Assembly: GCF_002807685.1 (NCBI RefSeq)
Contig: NZ_PEAX01000001.1
Location: forward strand, 372,001 to 436,000
Origin: Neoalteromonas flava
Lineage (GTDB): Bacteria; Pseudomonadota; Gammaproteobacteria; Enterobacterales; Alteromonadaceae
Direction: 5' to 3'
DNA length: 64,000 nucleotides
In this document: piece by piece, positions 9,716 through 20,103 of the stretch
How the letters are laid out: each line of letters begins with the position of its first letter
Position numbering within the stretch: position 1 is the stretch's first letter
Program-made: the position numbers and the translations under genes
The notes under the pieces: generated by a model
What the model saw: only the letters and a program-made list of their open reading frames with translations
Databases searched by the model: none
What the model was told of the DNA's origin: nothing

Positions 9716-10453
9716 TTAGTCTTGTTCTGGGTTTGCAATAAGGGTTCCGTCAGACTCGCCCATTACTACGCGTTTAAGGCAGCCCGGTTTATTCATGTTA
9801 AATACACGGATCGGCAAGTTGTGGTCACGTGCTAGTGTAAACGCCGCTAGATCCATGACCTTTAATTCTTTCTCTAGCACATCATTGTAGCCGATTTGGT
9901 CATATAATACTGCGTCTGGGTTTTTAACTGGATCTGAATCGTAGACACCATCCACTTTGGTCGCTTTAAGTACCGCATCAGCTTCTATTTCAATACCACG
10001 GAGACATGCAGCAGAGTCTGTCGTGAAAAATGGATTCCCCGTTCCCGCAGCAAAAATCACCACACGTCCTGATTTAAGTAGGCTTATCGCTTCCGCCCAG
10101 TTATAGGCATCGCATACTCCATTCAGTGGGATTGCAGACATTAAGCGAGCGTTGACAAACGCACGGTGCAACGCATCCCGCATCGCCAAACCATTCATTA
10201 CTGTCGCCAACATGCCCATGTGGTCCCCGACAACGCGATTCATTCCAGCTTTCGCCAATCCTTCGCCGCGGAAAAGATTACCACCGCCAATCACCAAGCC
10301 GACTTGAACACCAAGTTCAACCAGTTCTTTAATTTCTTGCGCCATCCGGTCAAGCACTTTGGCATCGATGCCAAAGTCTTCATCCCCCATCAAGGCTTCA
10401 CCACTTAATTTTAAAAGAATTCGCCGATAGGCTGATTTTGACGATACGCTCAT
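9716..10453 (-). CDS. pyrH: UMP kinase PyrH
   Basis: PyrH phosphorylates UMP to UDP in pyrimidine nucleotide synthesis. It is an amino-acid-kinase-fold enzyme: [11 protein letters not shown] at the N-terminus, [10 protein letters not shown] for phosphate binding, [24 protein letters not shown] and KATKVDGVY. At 245 residues it is the normal size. It is the first gene after the tsf terminator, so it probably has its own promoter in 10454-10530 as well as any read-through. Confidence 0.96.
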   Translation of the reverse strand: MSVSSKSAYRRILLKLSGEALMGDEDFGIDAKVLDRMAQEIKELVELGVQVGLVIGGGNLFRGEGLAKAGMNRVVGDHMGMLATVMNGLAMRDALHRAFVNARLMSAIPLNGVCDAYNWAEAISLLKSGRVVIFAAGTGNPFFTTDSAACLRGIEIEADAVLKATKVDGVYDSDPVKNPDAVLYDQIGYNDVLEKELKVMDLAAFTLARDHNLPIRVFNMNKPGCLKRVVMGESDGTLIANPEQD

Positions 10454-10531
10454 GAACGATGGTTTCCTTTTGAAAACGGGTTACTCGCAATGCAAGGTGC
10501 GAACGATTAGAAAATAATTAAATCGCACTCA

Positions 10532-10559
10532 CAAAAAGGGCACCTGTATGTAGGTGCCC
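10532..10559 (-). terminator. Rho-independent terminator after tsf
   Basis: An 8-bp GC-rich perfect stem (10538-10545 with 10552-10559, 6-nt loop) is followed on the minus strand by TTTTTGT. It closes the rpsB-tsf operon ahead of pyrH. Confidence 0.88.
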
Positions 10560-10604
10560 GTAGTTTATCTGACAATCACTGGATGCAAAAGTCGAGAAGC
10601 TGAA

Positions 10605-11477
10605 TTATTTCTTCGCAGCTTCCATTTGCGCAGCAACTTCTGCCGCAAAGTCTTCAGACTTCTTCTCAATACCTTCACCCACTTCAAAGCGGACGAAGTT
10701 AAGCACGTCAGCACCTTTAGACTTAAGTAACTCACCAACCGACATTGATGGGTCTTTAACAAAAGGTTGACCTGTTAGGCTGATTTCGCCAGTGAATTTC
10801 TTCATGCGACCAACAACCATTTTTTCTGCGATGTCTGCTGGCTTGCCTGATTGAACCGCGATCTCAACTTGAATTTGCTTTTCTTTTTCCACAACGTCAG
10901 CCGGTACATCTTCAGGCTTAACGTACTGTGGGCTAGCTGCCGCAACGTGCATCGCAATGTCTTTCGCCAAGGCTTCATCGCCACCTTGTAGAATTGCAAC
11001 AACACCAATACGACCACCGTGCACGTATGCACCTAGTACATCGCCGTCAATGTTGATAACACGACGAGGGCTGATGTTTTCACCAATTTTAGCCACTAAT
11101 GCGTCACGAGTTTCTTGTACAGTAGCTCCATCTAGGTCTGCTGCGTTAAGCTCGTCGATGCTATTGATGTTGTTTTCAGCTGCAACGGCTAGAATTTTCT
11201 TACCGAAGCTTAGGAAACCTTCGTCACGAGCAACGAAATCAGTTTCACAGTTTAATTCCATCATTGTCGCGCGGTTACCTTCGATAGTAGTTAAGATAAC
11301 ACCTTCAGCGGCAATACGTCCGGCTTTCTTAGCCGCTTTTGCCTGACCTGATTTACGCATATTTTCAATCGCTAGCTCGATATCGCCGTCTGTTTCAACA
11401 AGGGCTTTTTTACAATCAAGCATACCAGCGCCAGTGCGCTCACGAAGCTCTTTTACCAGTGCTGCAGTCACTGCCAT
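10605..11477 (-). CDS. tsf: Translation elongation factor Ts
   Basis: EF-Ts exchanges GDP for GTP on EF-Tu. The protein from ATG 11477 begins [20 protein letters not shown] and contains the CKKAL and TDFVARDE signatures. The core and coiled-coil-type dimerisation regions follow, and the total is about 290 residues. The ORF can be extended five codons upstream, but a GAGG site just before 11477 and family alignment fix the start. It is the second gene of the rpsB operon, with a hairpin in the 95-nt spacer. Confidence 0.96.
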   Translation of the reverse strand: MAVTAALVKELRERTGAGMLDCKKALVETDGDIELAIENMRKSGQAKAAKKAGRIAAEGVILTTIEGNRATMMELNCETDFVARDEGFLSFGKKILAVAAENNINSIDELNAADLDGATVQETRDALVAKIGENISPRRVINIDGDVLGAYVHGGRIGVVAILQGGDEALAKDIAMHVAAASPQYVKPEDVPADVVEKEKQIQVEIAVQSGKPADIAEKMVVGRMKKFTGEISLTGQPFVKDPSMSVGELLKSKGADVLNFVRFEVGEGIEKKSEDFAAEVAAQMEAAKK

Positions 11478-11513
11478 GGTTAAAATCCTCAATAAATAGT
11501 AAGTTATAAGCTA

Positions 11514-11533
11514 AAGGGGCTGTTTAGCCCCTT
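11514..11533 (-). promoter_or_regulatory. Intercistronic rpsB-tsf hairpin
   Basis: A perfect 8-bp inverted repeat (AAGGGGCT, 4-nt loop, AGCCCCTT) lies in the spacer between rpsB and tsf. There is no T-run after it, so it is better read as a processing, stability or partial attenuation element than as a full terminator. Confidence 0.55.
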
Positions 11534-11572
11534 CATTTAGATTCGTATAAGGCGATTAAGTACGCCTTTGAA

Positions 11573-12304
11573 TTATTCTGCGGCTTCTACGAAGTCGTCT
11601 TTCTCAGCTTGAGCTTCGATATTGTTATCGCGACCTGCATTAACTGCATCAGCTGCTGCATTCAAATAAAGCTGGATTGCGCGGATCGCGTCATCGTTAC
11701 CAGGGATGATGTAATCAACACCATCTGGGTCAGAGTTGGTATCAACCACACCGACTACAGGAATACCCAAGTTACGCGCTTCATTTACTGCAATGTGCTC
11801 ATGGTCAGCATCGACAACAAAGATACAGTCTGGTAGACCGCCCATGTCTTTGATACCACCTAGGCTGCTTTCTAACTTTTCCATTTCACGCTGAAGCATC
11901 AACGCTTCTTTCTTGGTTAGTTTTTCGAAAGTGCCGTCAGTGCTTTGCTGCTCAAGGTCTTTCAAACGCTTGATTGATTGACGAACCGTTTTCCAGTTTG
12001 TCAACATTCCACCCAACCAACGCTTGTTAACGTAGAATTGGCCACAGTTAAGTGCTGCTTCTTTTACTGCTTCACCGGCTGCGCGCTTAGTACCTACGAA
12101 AAGGATTTTACCTTTTTTCGCAGAAACACCTGAAAGGTAGTTCAACGCTTCGTTGAATAACGGAACTGTTTTTTCTAGGTTGATGATATGAACGCGGTTA
12201 CGAGCACCAAAGATGAAAGGCTTCATTTTTGGGTTCCAGTAACGTGTTTGGTGACCGAAGTGTACGCCAGCTTGTAGCATGTCGCGCATTGATACGTTTG
12301 CCAT
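11573..12304 (-). CDS. rpsB: Small-subunit ribosomal protein S2
   Basis: S2 is an essential 30S protein. From ATG 12304 the product begins [21 protein letters not shown], the canonical N-terminus. [18 protein letters not shown] and [12 protein letters not shown] follow, as do the late [12 protein letters not shown] and [14 protein letters not shown] motifs. A longer ORF frame exists upstream, but a GAGGAC site right before 12304 and the family N-terminus decide the start. About 243 residues is normal. Confidence 0.97.
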   Translation of the reverse strand: MANVSMRDMLQAGVHFGHQTRYWNPKMKPFIFGARNRVHIINLEKTVPLFNEALNYLSGVSAKKGKILFVGTKRAAGEAVKEAALNCGQFYVNKRWLGGMLTNWKTVRQSIKRLKDLEQQSTDGTFEKLTKKEALMLQREMEKLESSLGGIKDMGGLPDCIFVVDADHEHIAVNEARNLGIPVVGVVDTNSDPDGVDYIIPGNDDAIRAIQLYLNAAADAVNAGRDNNIEAQAEKDDFVEAAE

Positions 12305-12433
12305 TAAATTGTCCTCATTTGGGTTAGGCCTCCATACATCCCCAATACCGACTCGCATCATCTGCGAGCACCCCGGGATCAGTGTCGATGTATGTGTGTA
12401 TTTAATTAAATTTGCTCTTCACCTTCGAAAAGC
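12305..12433 (-). promoter_or_regulatory. rpsB mRNA leader, probable S2 autoregulatory region
   Basis: About 130 nt separate the predicted transcription start from rpsB. In gammaproteobacteria S2 represses its own operon through such a leader (established knowledge). I see a GGAUGUAUGGAGGCC-type segment and the ribosome-binding site, but I have not folded the RNA, so the regulatory role here is inferred from position. Confidence 0.45.
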
Positions 12434-12439
12434 GCGCGC

Positions 12440-12468
12440 TTTATATCACGACTCGCCGCCTCACTCAA
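12440..12468 (-). promoter_or_regulatory. Sigma-70 promoter of rpsB-tsf
   Basis: On the minus strand TTGAGT (12468-12463), a 17-nt spacer and TATAAA (12445-12440) are followed by a GCGCGCGC discriminator. A GC-rich discriminator is typical of ribosomal-protein and rRNA promoters under stringent control. Confidence 0.75.
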
Positions 12469-12657
12469 GTTTTTAGCTATCTTTTTCGGCTATTTTGTTC
12501 GTTAGTTTCGACTCATTAGCCCATATCGCTAAACTAATAAAAGCTTACAGAAACGTATGACTTATGCGTTATTGTTGTGTTGATCACCTGTACAGGCCCT
12601 CCTGATAACGCTAACATTCAGCGCTGAATAAAAAATCACAGACAGGATAGATTCGTT

Positions 12658-13449
12658 TTGGGCGCGATTATCAAAACTTCTGAAGAAATCGAAAAAATGC
12701 GTATCGCCGGCAAACTCGCCGCCGAAGTGTTAATGATGATCACACCACACGTTAAAAAGGGTGTGACAACAGATGAACTTAATACCTTGTGTCATAACTA
12801 TATCGTCGATGTACAGGGCGGTATTCCTGCACCTTTAAATTACGGGCATCCACCGTTTCCAAAATCTATCTGTACATCGGTTAATCATGTCATTTGTCAT
12901 GGCATTCCGTCGGATAAAAAGTTAAAAGACGGCGACATTGTTAATATCGACGTAACGGTTAAGAAAGATGGTTATCACGGTGACACCTCTAAAATGTTTG
13001 TCATCGGTAAACCCTCGATCATGGCTGAGCGGCTGATCCGCGTGACTCAAGAAAGCCTTTATAAAGCCATCAAAATAGTGAAGCCTGGCGTACGTTTAGG
13101 AGATATTGGGCACATCATACAACAACACGCAGAAGCGCATGACTATTCTATTGTCCGCGAGTACTGCGGGCATGGCATCGGTGCAACATTCCACGAAGAT
13201 CCTCAAGTCGTACATTACGGTCGGCCAAATACCGGTGACGTCTTGGAAGCCGGCATGTGCTTTACCATTGAGCCCATGGTAAATGCAGGTAAACGTTACT
13301 CTAAAATTTTGCCTGACCAATGGACAGTAGTAACTAAAGACCGCAGCTTGAGTGCTCAATGGGAACATACTCTGTTGGTAACCGAGAATGGTGTTGAAAT
13401 TTTGACCCTGCGCGAAGAAGAAACCATTCCACGTATTATCGAACATTAA
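12658..13449 (+). CDS. map: Methionine aminopeptidase type I (TTG start)
   Basis: Map removes the initiator methionine from new proteins. The 263-residue enzyme has the five metal ligands in order: NIDVTVKKDGYHGDTSKMF (two Asp), YCGHGIG (His), FTIEPMV (Glu) and the late SAQWEHTLLV (Glu). The start is TTG at 12658, behind AGGAT; it gives MGAIIKTSEEIEKMR, which aligns exactly with E. coli Map. It is divergent from rpsB, the standard arrangement, and 12 nt ahead of glnD. Confidence 0.95.
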   Translation: MGAIIKTSEEIEKMRIAGKLAAEVLMMITPHVKKGVTTDELNTLCHNYIVDVQGGIPAPLNYGHPPFPKSICTSVNHVICHGIPSDKKLKDGDIVNIDVTVKKDGYHGDTSKMFVIGKPSIMAERLIRVTQESLYKAIKIVKPGVRLGDIGHIIQQHAEAHDYSIVREYCGHGIGATFHEDPQVVHYGRPNTGDVLEAGMCFTIEPMVNAGKRYSKILPDQWTVVTKDRSLSAQWEHTLLVTENGVEILTLREEETIPRIIEH

Positions 13450-13461
13450 CATCGAGGTTTT

Positions 13462-16131
13462 ATGACGGCGGTCGAAGCACACTCAGTAGCGACATTGGAA
13501 GAGCTCATTGACGACATTTTGGCTATCGATGATCGCTACAATATCGCCGCATTTAAACAGACGGTTAAAAATAGCTACAGTTGGTTAAAACACGCTTTTT
13601 CTACTTCAGTGGTAGACGAGCTGGTATCTGGCCGTGCGGTTTTTGTCGATAACTTACTTCAGCACCTATGGCATTTATACGGCCTAGATGAAGTTAAAGA
13701 CTTATCGCTCGTGGCCGTGGGTGGTTACGGACGCGCTCAGTTGCAGCCCTACTCGGATATCGATCTACTTATCCTGTCAAACAAGGCACCAGATAAAACC
13801 ACACGGGAAAAAATCGGCGAATTCATCACTCTGCTTTGGGATATCAAACTGGATGTTGGGCAAAGTGTACGCACGATTAAAGAGACTGTCGCCCTAGCTA
13901 AAGGCGATATCACAATTGCCACCAACTTGGTTGAGAGTCGTCGTCTGGCGGGCTCTGTTGACACCTTTGCAAAACTGGTACAAAGCGTTAATGACAAGAA
14001 AGTCTGGACCAGTGACCGCTTTTTTGTTGCCAAGCTCGAAGAGCAACAAAATCGCCATGCTAAGTTCCATGGTACCGCGTATAACTTAGAGCCTAACGTG
14101 AAGGAAAACCCCGGCTGTTTGCGCGATATTCAAACCATCGGCTGGGTCGCTAAGAAGCACTTCAAAGAATATGATGGCTGGAGCTTAGTTGGGCACGGTT
14201 ATTTTACCAAACAAGAGCATGCTGAACTTATTGAGTGTCGCTCTCATTTATGGCGCATGCGATTTGCATTGCACATTATCGCTGGACGCAGCGAAAACCG
14301 GCTATTGTTTGACTATCAAACTGATGTCGCTGAAATGCTCGGTTATGGTTCGGCTGGCAAAGCGTCAGTAGAAAGCATGATGAAGGCATTTTTTCGCACG
14401 GTGCGCCGCGTAAATGAGCTTAATCGCATGTTAATGCAACGCTTCAGTCACGACATCTTAGGTAAGCAAGACTACGGGAATACTGCGTTAAATAAAGATT
14501 TTGAGCTACATGATGGTTTAATTTCACCAACCCATGCCAAAGTGTTTGAAACACCAGAAGCAATTTTTGATTTCCTACTATTGATTGCTGAACGGCCAGA
14601 AGTCACCGGCTTAGATACCGACTGTATTCGCCAACTTCGCAATGCACGACGCGCATTCCAAGATACCTACCTGAATGAGCGCCCTGAGTGTCGTGAGAAA
14701 TTTATGCAACTGATGCGACATCCGCACTTTTTTGATTTCGGCTGGGATATCATGCATCAATACGGCATTTTGCAGGCATATTTGCCCGAATGGAATCACA
14801 TCGTCGGAATGATGCAATTTGATTTGTTCCATGCGTACACAGTAGACGAACACACCCATCGTTTAGTTAAACATGTGAATCACTATTTCAGCCCAGAAAA
14901 TACCCGGTTTCCCCGTTGTGGTCGGATTGCGCAGAATTTAGATAAGCCTGAGTTACTTTATCTGGCTGCGATTTTTCATGATATCGGCAAAGGTCGTAAT
15001 GGCGATCATTCTGAATTGGGTGCTGAAGATGTTCTGGCTTTCGCCAAATCACATGGCCTGAGTAAATCAGACACCGACATTATCGCTTGGTTAGTACGCA
15101 ATCACTTACTAATGTCGGTTGTCGCCCAGCGCCGTGATATCTATGACCCCGACGTAGTCAATGAGTTTGCCAATAAGATCAGGAGCCACAATCACCTTAA
15201 TTTGCTGTATGCGCTGACTCTGGCGGATATTCGCGCAACCAACGATAATTTATGGAATGACTGGAAAGCCTCGTTATTGCGAGAACTTTATTTACTCACG
15301 CAAAAAGCCCTCGACAACGGCTTGCAATGCCAACTGACGATTTTTGAAAGAGTATCAGAAAATAAGCATGCGGCGCGTAAACTACTGGCTGAAAGCCCCT
15401 TTTCTGATCATGCCATTGAAGCCTTGTGGTCTCGTTTCGATCATGACTATTTTGCGCGCTATAAGCCCAAACAAATTGCCTGGCACACGCAGGAAATTCT
15501 CGGCTTTAAGCGCGAGCATGACGATGATTTATTGGTCAAAGCTAACAACATGACTACCAAAGCTGGTACTGAGCTGTTTATCTACGGTAAAGACCGGCCC
15601 GCTCTTTTTGCGCAAGTCGCTTCGGTTATCGATAGCCGTAATTTATCAATCCACGATGCCACCATTACTATCACAGCAGATGGATTTGTGTGTGACAGTA
15701 TTATCATTCTCGATAATGATGGTAACCGGATTGACGCTGAGCAACGCTTAACGGCATTGCAGGATGCAGTTAAAACCCAAATGGCGACTCCGGGCCGAGC
15801 TCATACCAATGCGCGGAAGATCCCACGTCAATTGAAACAGCTCAATGTACCCACCAAAGTACGTTTTTATAACCGCTCAGAAGATGCAACGCTTGTCGAA
15901 CTCGAAGCACTGGATGCGCCAGGTATATTAGCCAAGATCGGACATGCATTTGTGGATAGCAATGTCACCTTAAAGTTAGCCAAGATCACAACGATTGGTG
16001 AGCGTGCAGAAGACATTTTTATTGTCTCTAATGCTGATGGCTTAGCATTATCCCCGGACGAACAAGTTAAATTAAAAAAACAAATCCTAACCAACCTAGA
16101 CCAACTGGAAGATATACAACATGACGCATGA
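13462..16131 (+). CDS. glnD: Bifunctional uridylyltransferase/uridylyl-removing enzyme GlnD
   Basis: GlnD uridylylates PII proteins when glutamine is low and removes UMP when it is high, so it is the nitrogen sensor. The 889-residue protein has the full domain order. The nucleotidyltransferase motif is [19 protein letters not shown] (residues about 86-104), and the HD domain motif is [14 protein letters not shown] (about 506-519). Two C-terminal ACT domains cover about residues 708-780 and 817-885. The start at 13462 has a GAGG just upstream. The end overlaps dapD by 11 nt. Confidence 0.96.
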   Translation: MTAVEAHSVATLEELIDDILAIDDRYNIAAFKQTVKNSYSWLKHAFSTSVVDELVSGRAVFVDNLLQHLWHLYGLDEVKDLSLVAVGGYGRAQLQPYSDIDLLILSNKAPDKTTREKIGEFITLLWDIKLDVGQSVRTIKETVALAKGDITIATNLVESRRLAGSVDTFAKLVQSVNDKKVWTSDRFFVAKLEEQQNRHAKFHGTAYNLEPNVKENPGCLRDIQTIGWVAKKHFKEYDGWSLVGHGYFTKQEHAELIECRSHLWRMRFALHIIAGRSENRLLFDYQTDVAEMLGYGSAGKASVESMMKAFFRTVRRVNELNRMLMQRFSHDILGKQDYGNTALNKDFELHDGLISPTHAKVFETPEAIFDFLLLIAERPEVTGLDTDCIRQLRNARRAFQDTYLNERPECREKFMQLMRHPHFFDFGWDIMHQYGILQAYLPEWNHIVGMMQFDLFHAYTVDEHTHRLVKHVNHYFSPENTRFPRCGRIAQNLDKPELLYLAAIFHDIGKGRNGDHSELGAEDVLAFAKSHGLSKSDTDIIAWLVRNHLLMSVVAQRRDIYDPDVVNEFANKIRSHNHLNLLYALTLADIRATNDNLWNDWKASLLRELYLLTQKALDNGLQCQLTIFERVSENKHAARKLLAESPFSDHAIEALWSRFDHDYFARYKPKQIAWHTQEILGFKREHDDDLLVKANNMTTKAGTELFIYGKDRPALFAQVASVIDSRNLSIHDATITITADGFVCDSIIILDNDGNRIDAEQRLTALQDAVKTQMATPGRAHTNARKIPRQLKQLNVPTKVRFYNRSEDATLVELEALDAPGILAKIGHAFVDSNVTLKLAKITTIGERAEDIFIVSNADGLALSPDEQVKLKKQILTNLDQLEDIQHDA

Positions 16132-16948
16132 GTTACAATCCATTATTGAGAGCGCGTTCGAGCAACGTGATTCAATTACTCCTACCTCCGGCCACGACGA
16201 TGTTAAACAGGCCGTGCAGCAAGCGATTGATATGCTCAACACTGGTGCTGCTCGTGTGGCTGAAAAAATAGCTGGCGAATGGGTAGTACATCAATGGTTG
16301 AAAAAAGCCGTATTGCTGTATTTTCGTTTACACAACAATGCGCCGATGTCGGATGGCGTTAGCCAGTACTTTGATAAAGTTCCACTAAAATACAGTGATT
16401 ATACGGCTGAACAATTTGTTCAAGATGGTACTCGTGTGGTGCCACCTGCAACGGTCCGCACCGGCAGTTTTGTTGGTAAGAACGTAGTATTGATGCCGTC
16501 TTACGTGAACATTGGTGCGTATGTTGATGACGGCAGCATGGTTGATACATGGGCAACTGTTGGCTCATGCGCGCAAATTGGCAAGAATGTGCATTTGTCT
16601 GGTGGCGTGGGTATTGGTGGTGTTTTAGAGCCGCTACAGGCTAACCCAACAATCATTGAAGATAATTGCTTTATTGGCGCTCGCTCAGAAATTGTTGAGG
16701 GTGTTGTGGTAGAAGAAGGCAGTGTTATTTCAATGGGCGTTTATATTGGCCAGAGTACACGTATCTTTGACCGCGAGACTGGAGAAATTCATTACGGACG
16801 TGTTCCCGCAGGATCAGTGGTTGTCAGTGGCACCCTGCCCTCAAAAGAAGGCTCTTGCAGTTTGTATGCGGCCATAATCGTAAAAAAAGTTGATGCCAAA
16901 ACGCGAGCTAAAGTCGGCATTAACGCATTGCTGCGCGCCGCAGAGTAG
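16121..16948 (+). CDS. dapD: Tetrahydrodipicolinate N-succinyltransferase DapD
   Basis: DapD succinylates tetrahydrodipicolinate in lysine and diaminopimelate synthesis. The 275-residue protein has a helical N-terminal domain, a left-handed beta-helix over about residues 100-235 ([21 protein letters not shown] and on) and a C-terminal tail, as in E. coli (274 residues). Its first codons lie inside the end of glnD, so translation is coupled. A strong terminator follows. Confidence 0.96.
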   Translation: MTHELQSIIESAFEQRDSITPTSGHDDVKQAVQQAIDMLNTGAARVAEKIAGEWVVHQWLKKAVLLYFRLHNNAPMSDGVSQYFDKVPLKYSDYTAEQFVQDGTRVVPPATVRTGSFVGKNVVLMPSYVNIGAYVDDGSMVDTWATVGSCAQIGKNVHLSGGVGIGGVLEPLQANPTIIEDNCFIGARSEIVEGVVVEEGSVISMGVYIGQSTRIFDRETGEIHYGRVPAGSVVVSGTLPSKEGSCSLYAAIIVKKVDAKTRAKVGINALLRAAE

Positions 16949-16956
16949 CGTCTCAA

Positions 16957-16999
16957 CGCAGCTGCAAATCCCACTCAGGTGGTTTGCAGCTGCGCTTTA
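16957..16999. terminator. Terminator between convergent dapD and yqcA
   Basis: A 12-bp perfect inverted repeat (16957-16968 with 16983-16994) is followed by a short T stretch on the plus strand. It ends the map-glnD-dapD message and may also block transcription from the opposite side. Confidence 0.65.
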
Positions 17000-17004
17000 A
17001 ACAC

Positions 17005-17448
17005 CTACATTTTATCTACTGCAGCTAACGCCCACGGCACCACTTCGCTCTCCGGCTCTAAGGTTTCAATGGCATCGACTTCAAGCATATCAACCACGGC
17101 ATTACCTTGCAGTTCAGTTAATAACTCTTGGAACTGACGACCACCGCCACAATACGTATCACCATAACTACTGTCACCCAATGCAGCAACCGCAAAAGGC
17201 TTACCATCCATCAACGGGAATTGGTCGCGCAATTCAGAGTGGAAAAACTCCAAATTAGGTGGCACATCACCTTGCCCTGTAGTTGATGTGATCACCATTA
17301 CCGCTTGGGCTTGCTTAAAGTCGTCCACACCAGGATCCTCAAACAGTTCAACGGCAATACCTTTTGCCTCTAGAGCTTGCTGTACTTGCTCTGCAACGTG
17401 CTGAGCATTGCCGTACACAGAGCCGGCGAATAGGGTTAGTTTCTTCAT
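17005..17448 (-). CDS. yqcA: YqcA/MioC-family flavodoxin
   Basis: This is a short-chain flavodoxin of 147 residues expected to bind FMN and shuttle electrons; the physiological partner is not settled. The phosphate-binding loop GSVYGNAQHVAE is at residues 9-20, STTGQGDVP near 55 and ALGDSSYGDTYC near 89. Its start overlaps the truC stop as ATGA, the same gene pair as truC-yqcA in E. coli, which favours YqcA over MioC. It ends close to the dapD terminator. Confidence 0.85.
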   Translation of the reverse strand: MKKLTLFAGSVYGNAQHVAEQVQQALEAKGIAVELFEDPGVDDFKQAQAVMVITSTTGQGDVPPNLEFFHSELRDQFPLMDGKPFAVAALGDSSYGDTYCGGGRQFQELLTELQGNAVVDMLEVDAIETLEPESEVVPWALAAVDKM

Positions 17449-18206
17449 TCGTTTGTCTTCTTATGAATTGCTAAGTTAGGATTTTCTTCTGCTTCAAACA
17501 CCTGCCAATTTGCCAACAACGCTGAAAATTCGGGTGCCAGCGGCGCCTGTAACTCAATTTGCTGGTTGGTGTGTGGATGTTCTAGTGCCATACAGGTACA
17601 ACTTAAGGCCAATTGTTGAAAATTAAAGTGGTGGCGGAGAAATTGATTTTGTTTACCGTCTCCGTGAGTGGTATCACCCACAATCGGATGGCGAATATGC
17701 GCCATATGGCGCCGCAATTGATGCTTACGTCCACTGTGTGGCAGCAATTCAATATGTGAAAAGCGCGCCGAATTATAGCGCCCCGCTGGCAAAGGGATCG
17801 AAAAGCGTTGTATGCACCTGGTTTCGGTTCGAGCCGGTTGCGGCGGTTTATCTTGGCGCGCTTTACGGTCTGTTTTGCGATCCAGTATTTCACGTAAGGG
17901 ATAGTCGATATCCCAGCGGACCGGCAGGTGACCACGCACAATAGCCTGATAGCTTTTTAGCACATGTCGCTGCGTAAACTGTTCGGTAAGTAACGCCGCA
18001 GTATTACTATTCAGAGCGAATAGTAATACGCCTGAGGTTGGTCGATCTAAACGATGTACGGGATAGACATGTTGATTGATTTGATCGCGCAATAGTTGCA
18101 ACGCGAACTCGGTTTCACGTTTTGCGATCATACTCCTATGCACCAACAGACCAGCGGGTTTATCTATCGCAATCAAATACTCATCCTGATAGATCACATT
18201 CAGCAT
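17445..18206 (-). CDS. truC: tRNA pseudouridine(65) synthase TruC
   Basis: TruC isomerises U65 in certain tRNAs. The catalytic aspartate is in HRLDRPTSGVLLF, typical of the RluA/RsuA superfamily. GRKHQLRRHMAHIRHPIVGD is the second conserved block. I start at ATG 18206 because MLNVIYQDEYLIAIDKP aligns with the E. coli N-terminus and GGGAAA precedes it; the ORF can be extended six codons. It is coupled to yqcA downstream and divergent from the DUF3549 gene. Confidence 0.9.
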   Translation of the reverse strand: MLNVIYQDEYLIAIDKPAGLLVHRSMIAKRETEFALQLLRDQINQHVYPVHRLDRPTSGVLLFALNSNTAALLTEQFTQRHVLKSYQAIVRGHLPVRWDIDYPLREILDRKTDRKARQDKPPQPARTETRCIQRFSIPLPAGRYNSARFSHIELLPHSGRKHQLRRHMAHIRHPIVGDTTHGDGKQNQFLRHHFNFQQLALSCTCMALEHPHTNQQIELQAPLAPEFSALLANWQVFEAEENPNLAIHKKTNE

Positions 18207-18299
18207 TACACGTTTCCCAGTCACTCAGCAGCATTGCTGTCGCTGTCTTTTCGTCGAGAGTGTATAATGCCAAAAATTTATTCATTGCGAGAAGTTAAA

Positions 18300-19340
18300 T
18301 TGTCCAAAAGTATTAATTCCATAAGCGAATTCCTCCTTCACGCAGGCACCGATTATCGTGTATTTGATATGGGCCGTGGTATTCGTACATTAGATTCTCA
18401 GGATTTTTTAGACATAGAAAATGCGCAACGTCCAGCTCCATATCCTCGACAACAACATTTTTGGGTAGGGATCACTTATTGGAATCAACAGCTATCTGAA
18501 CAACAGTATATTTGGTTCTTAAAGTTACCACTTGATGAACAAGGCAGGGTTGTCGACGCTGCGCGCAAACACTTTCTGGAATTAATCATTACCGCGCTAA
18601 CGAAAGAAAAAAGTGACCCACAGCAAACATTAGACGCAACCAGCAAAGTCCATGATAACCCGTATATTTTCACCCCAAATCAACAAGTACTAGCGGACTT
18701 CAATGCGCTGTCTCGTAGAGCCAGCGGGCTGCATAAAGGCAAAGACTTCGAACCTGCTAAGCAGTATCTCAATGCTCCGCAAGTGATTGACTGGGAAACA
18801 ATTACAGTACAAGGGATAGCGGACTGTGCGCATTTTTGCGATACCGACGAGTGGCTCATTTGGCTTGATAACTTACCCAACAAGTACCCTGAAATGGTCC
18901 AAAAACACTTACTCTGCGCTCTCGAAAACCGCGCCATAGATGCCACGTTAGCCAAGTCAATTTTTGCTCTTATGAACCAGCAACAAGCAGACTCTGAGTT
19001 TGCTTTGTGGTGCCTGCGCGCGTTGACGCAGACAACAGAGCATGATTTACGCGCTCAAGCAGTTGATCGATTACTAGCACTGCCAGAGCAGACCCAAGAC
19101 CGGTTAATCGTTATTGCTGGTCGACACTGGCAAACCCTGCTGGATAGTCGCTTGATGCAGTTTTTAGAGCACACCGCAAAGTTAAGCCCAGAGCCACCGT
19201 TTTTCGTCAGTTTGTTTGCTGATCTAGCACAGTTACCCGATATTCGTGCACAAGTGCTAAACGCGATTAGAAATCCAAACCGTTCAGCACAACTTTCCAA
19301 TGCAATAGGTTGGTTGTTTCAGCAAAAACCTGCAACATGA
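18300..19340 (+). CDS. DUF3549 family protein (TTG start)
   Basis: The protein is about 346 residues and I recognise it as the DUF3549 family of Alteromonadales and Vibrionales; its function is unknown. It has no signal peptide or membrane segment. A YRVFDMGRGI segment near the N-terminus and a helical repeat-like C-terminal half (many ALENRAIDATLAKSIFALM-like helices) are visible. I start at TTG 18300, five bases after GAGAAG. An upstream in-frame ATG at 18267 lies inside a perfect TATAAT (18263-18268), which looks like the promoter -10 box, so that ATG is probably not transcribed. The end overlaps the next gene as ATGA. Confidence 0.75.
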   Translation: MSKSINSISEFLLHAGTDYRVFDMGRGIRTLDSQDFLDIENAQRPAPYPRQQHFWVGITYWNQQLSEQQYIWFLKLPLDEQGRVVDAARKHFLELIITALTKEKSDPQQTLDATSKVHDNPYIFTPNQQVLADFNALSRRASGLHKGKDFEPAKQYLNAPQVIDWETITVQGIADCAHFCDTDEWLIWLDNLPNKYPEMVQKHLLCALENRAIDATLAKSIFALMNQQQADSEFALWCLRALTQTTEHDLRAQAVDRLLALPEQTQDRLIVIAGRHWQTLLDSRLMQFLEHTAKLSPEPPFFVSLFADLAQLPDIRAQVLNAIRNPNRSAQLSNAIGWLFQQKPAT

Positions 19341-19642
19341 ACCTCTATGATTTAATCATCTTGTTGGTATTGGTGGTTATTGCGTTGCAATTTTGGCAGA
19401 TCCGCGCCATGACCGAACTTGCCAACCGCTATGCTGCAAGCTATTGCAAGCAGCATGGCCTGCAGTTGGTCAGTGTTGCAAGGGACAAAACTCGGATTGG
19501 AGTTTATCGCGGCAGGCCTGTGTGGCGATGCTGGTATGCCTTTGAATTTTCTGCCAATCGTGAATCGCTTAGTCAGGGCTGGTTTCTAATGCAAGGCAAG
19601 ACCGTAACTAATATCGATGTACCTGCGTATCCGATTAATTAG
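19337..19642 (+). CDS. DUF3301 family single-span membrane protein
   Basis: This small protein of about 101 residues starts at ATG 19337, overlapping the DUF3549 stop, so the two are translated together. Residues 3-20 are a hydrophobic helix (LYDLIILLVLVVIALQFW) followed by a cytoplasmic-type basic segment and a short beta-rich domain with VYRGRPVWRCWYAFEFSANRE. It resembles DUF3301. Its role is unknown; the constant pairing with DUF3549 suggests a joint one. Confidence 0.75.
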   Translation: MNLYDLIILLVLVVIALQFWQIRAMTELANRYAASYCKQHGLQLVSVARDKTRIGVYRGRPVWRCWYAFEFSANRESLSQGWFLMQGKTVTNIDVPAYPIN

Positions 19643-19759
19643 ACGTTCATTAAATGTCATTTTTGACTTTCGATGGAACCGATGGGCGTGATTTTAGGTG
19701 TATGTAATTAGCTTGGATATTGAATGCGAGACTTCAAGCAACAATGCCGCGTCAATAAA

Positions 19760-19791
19760 GTAAAAAGGCGAAGCTAAACAGCTTCGCCTTT
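19760..19791 (-). terminator. csrB terminator
   Basis: A perfect 12-bp stem (19764-19775 with 19780-19791, 4-nt loop) is followed on the minus strand by five T. It is a strong Rho-independent terminator at the 3' end of the GGA-rich RNA. Confidence 0.92.
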
Positions 19792-20097
19792 CGAATTTCG
19801 AGCATCCTTCTCTGCGTTCCTTTGCGACTAAAATCTTCCCGATTAAAATCCTTATACACCCCTTTCCTTCTAATCTCACTCTTCCTAAGTGAGCTACTCA
19901 TCCTGAGTAGGTCCTTTCCGTTATTCCTGCAATCCCATTCATCCTTGCAATGGGGGCCTCTTCCTGAGACTGTCCAATTAAATCCACGTCTTCCTGACTC
20001 ACTCCATTTAAACAAATCTTCCTGACTTGCAGCTCCATTCCCTAGAGCGTCCTGAGCTATCCTTATGTCTTCCTGACATGTCGTGTTTCCTTGTGAC
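19760..20097 (-). ncRNA. csrB: CsrB-type CsrA-sequestering small RNA
   Basis: Read on the minus strand, this 338-nt stretch holds about 24 GGA triplets by eye count. Four are in the exact octamer TCAGGAAG and others are in CAGGATG or CAGGACG contexts; it ends in a strong terminator. Multiple GGA-loop hairpins that bind the CsrA dimer are the hallmark of CsrB/CsrC/RsmY/RsmZ RNAs (established knowledge), and E. coli CsrB is of similar length with about 22 such motifs. The location fits too: E. coli csrB lies next to syd in the same truC-yqcA-syd-queF region. A -10 box and a distant perfect GacA/UvrY box lie upstream. The reading frames that cross the region are chance. The RNA is expected to titrate CsrA and so relieve repression of its target mRNAs. 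Confidence 0.9.
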
Positions 20098-20103
20098 AGT
20101 GAA

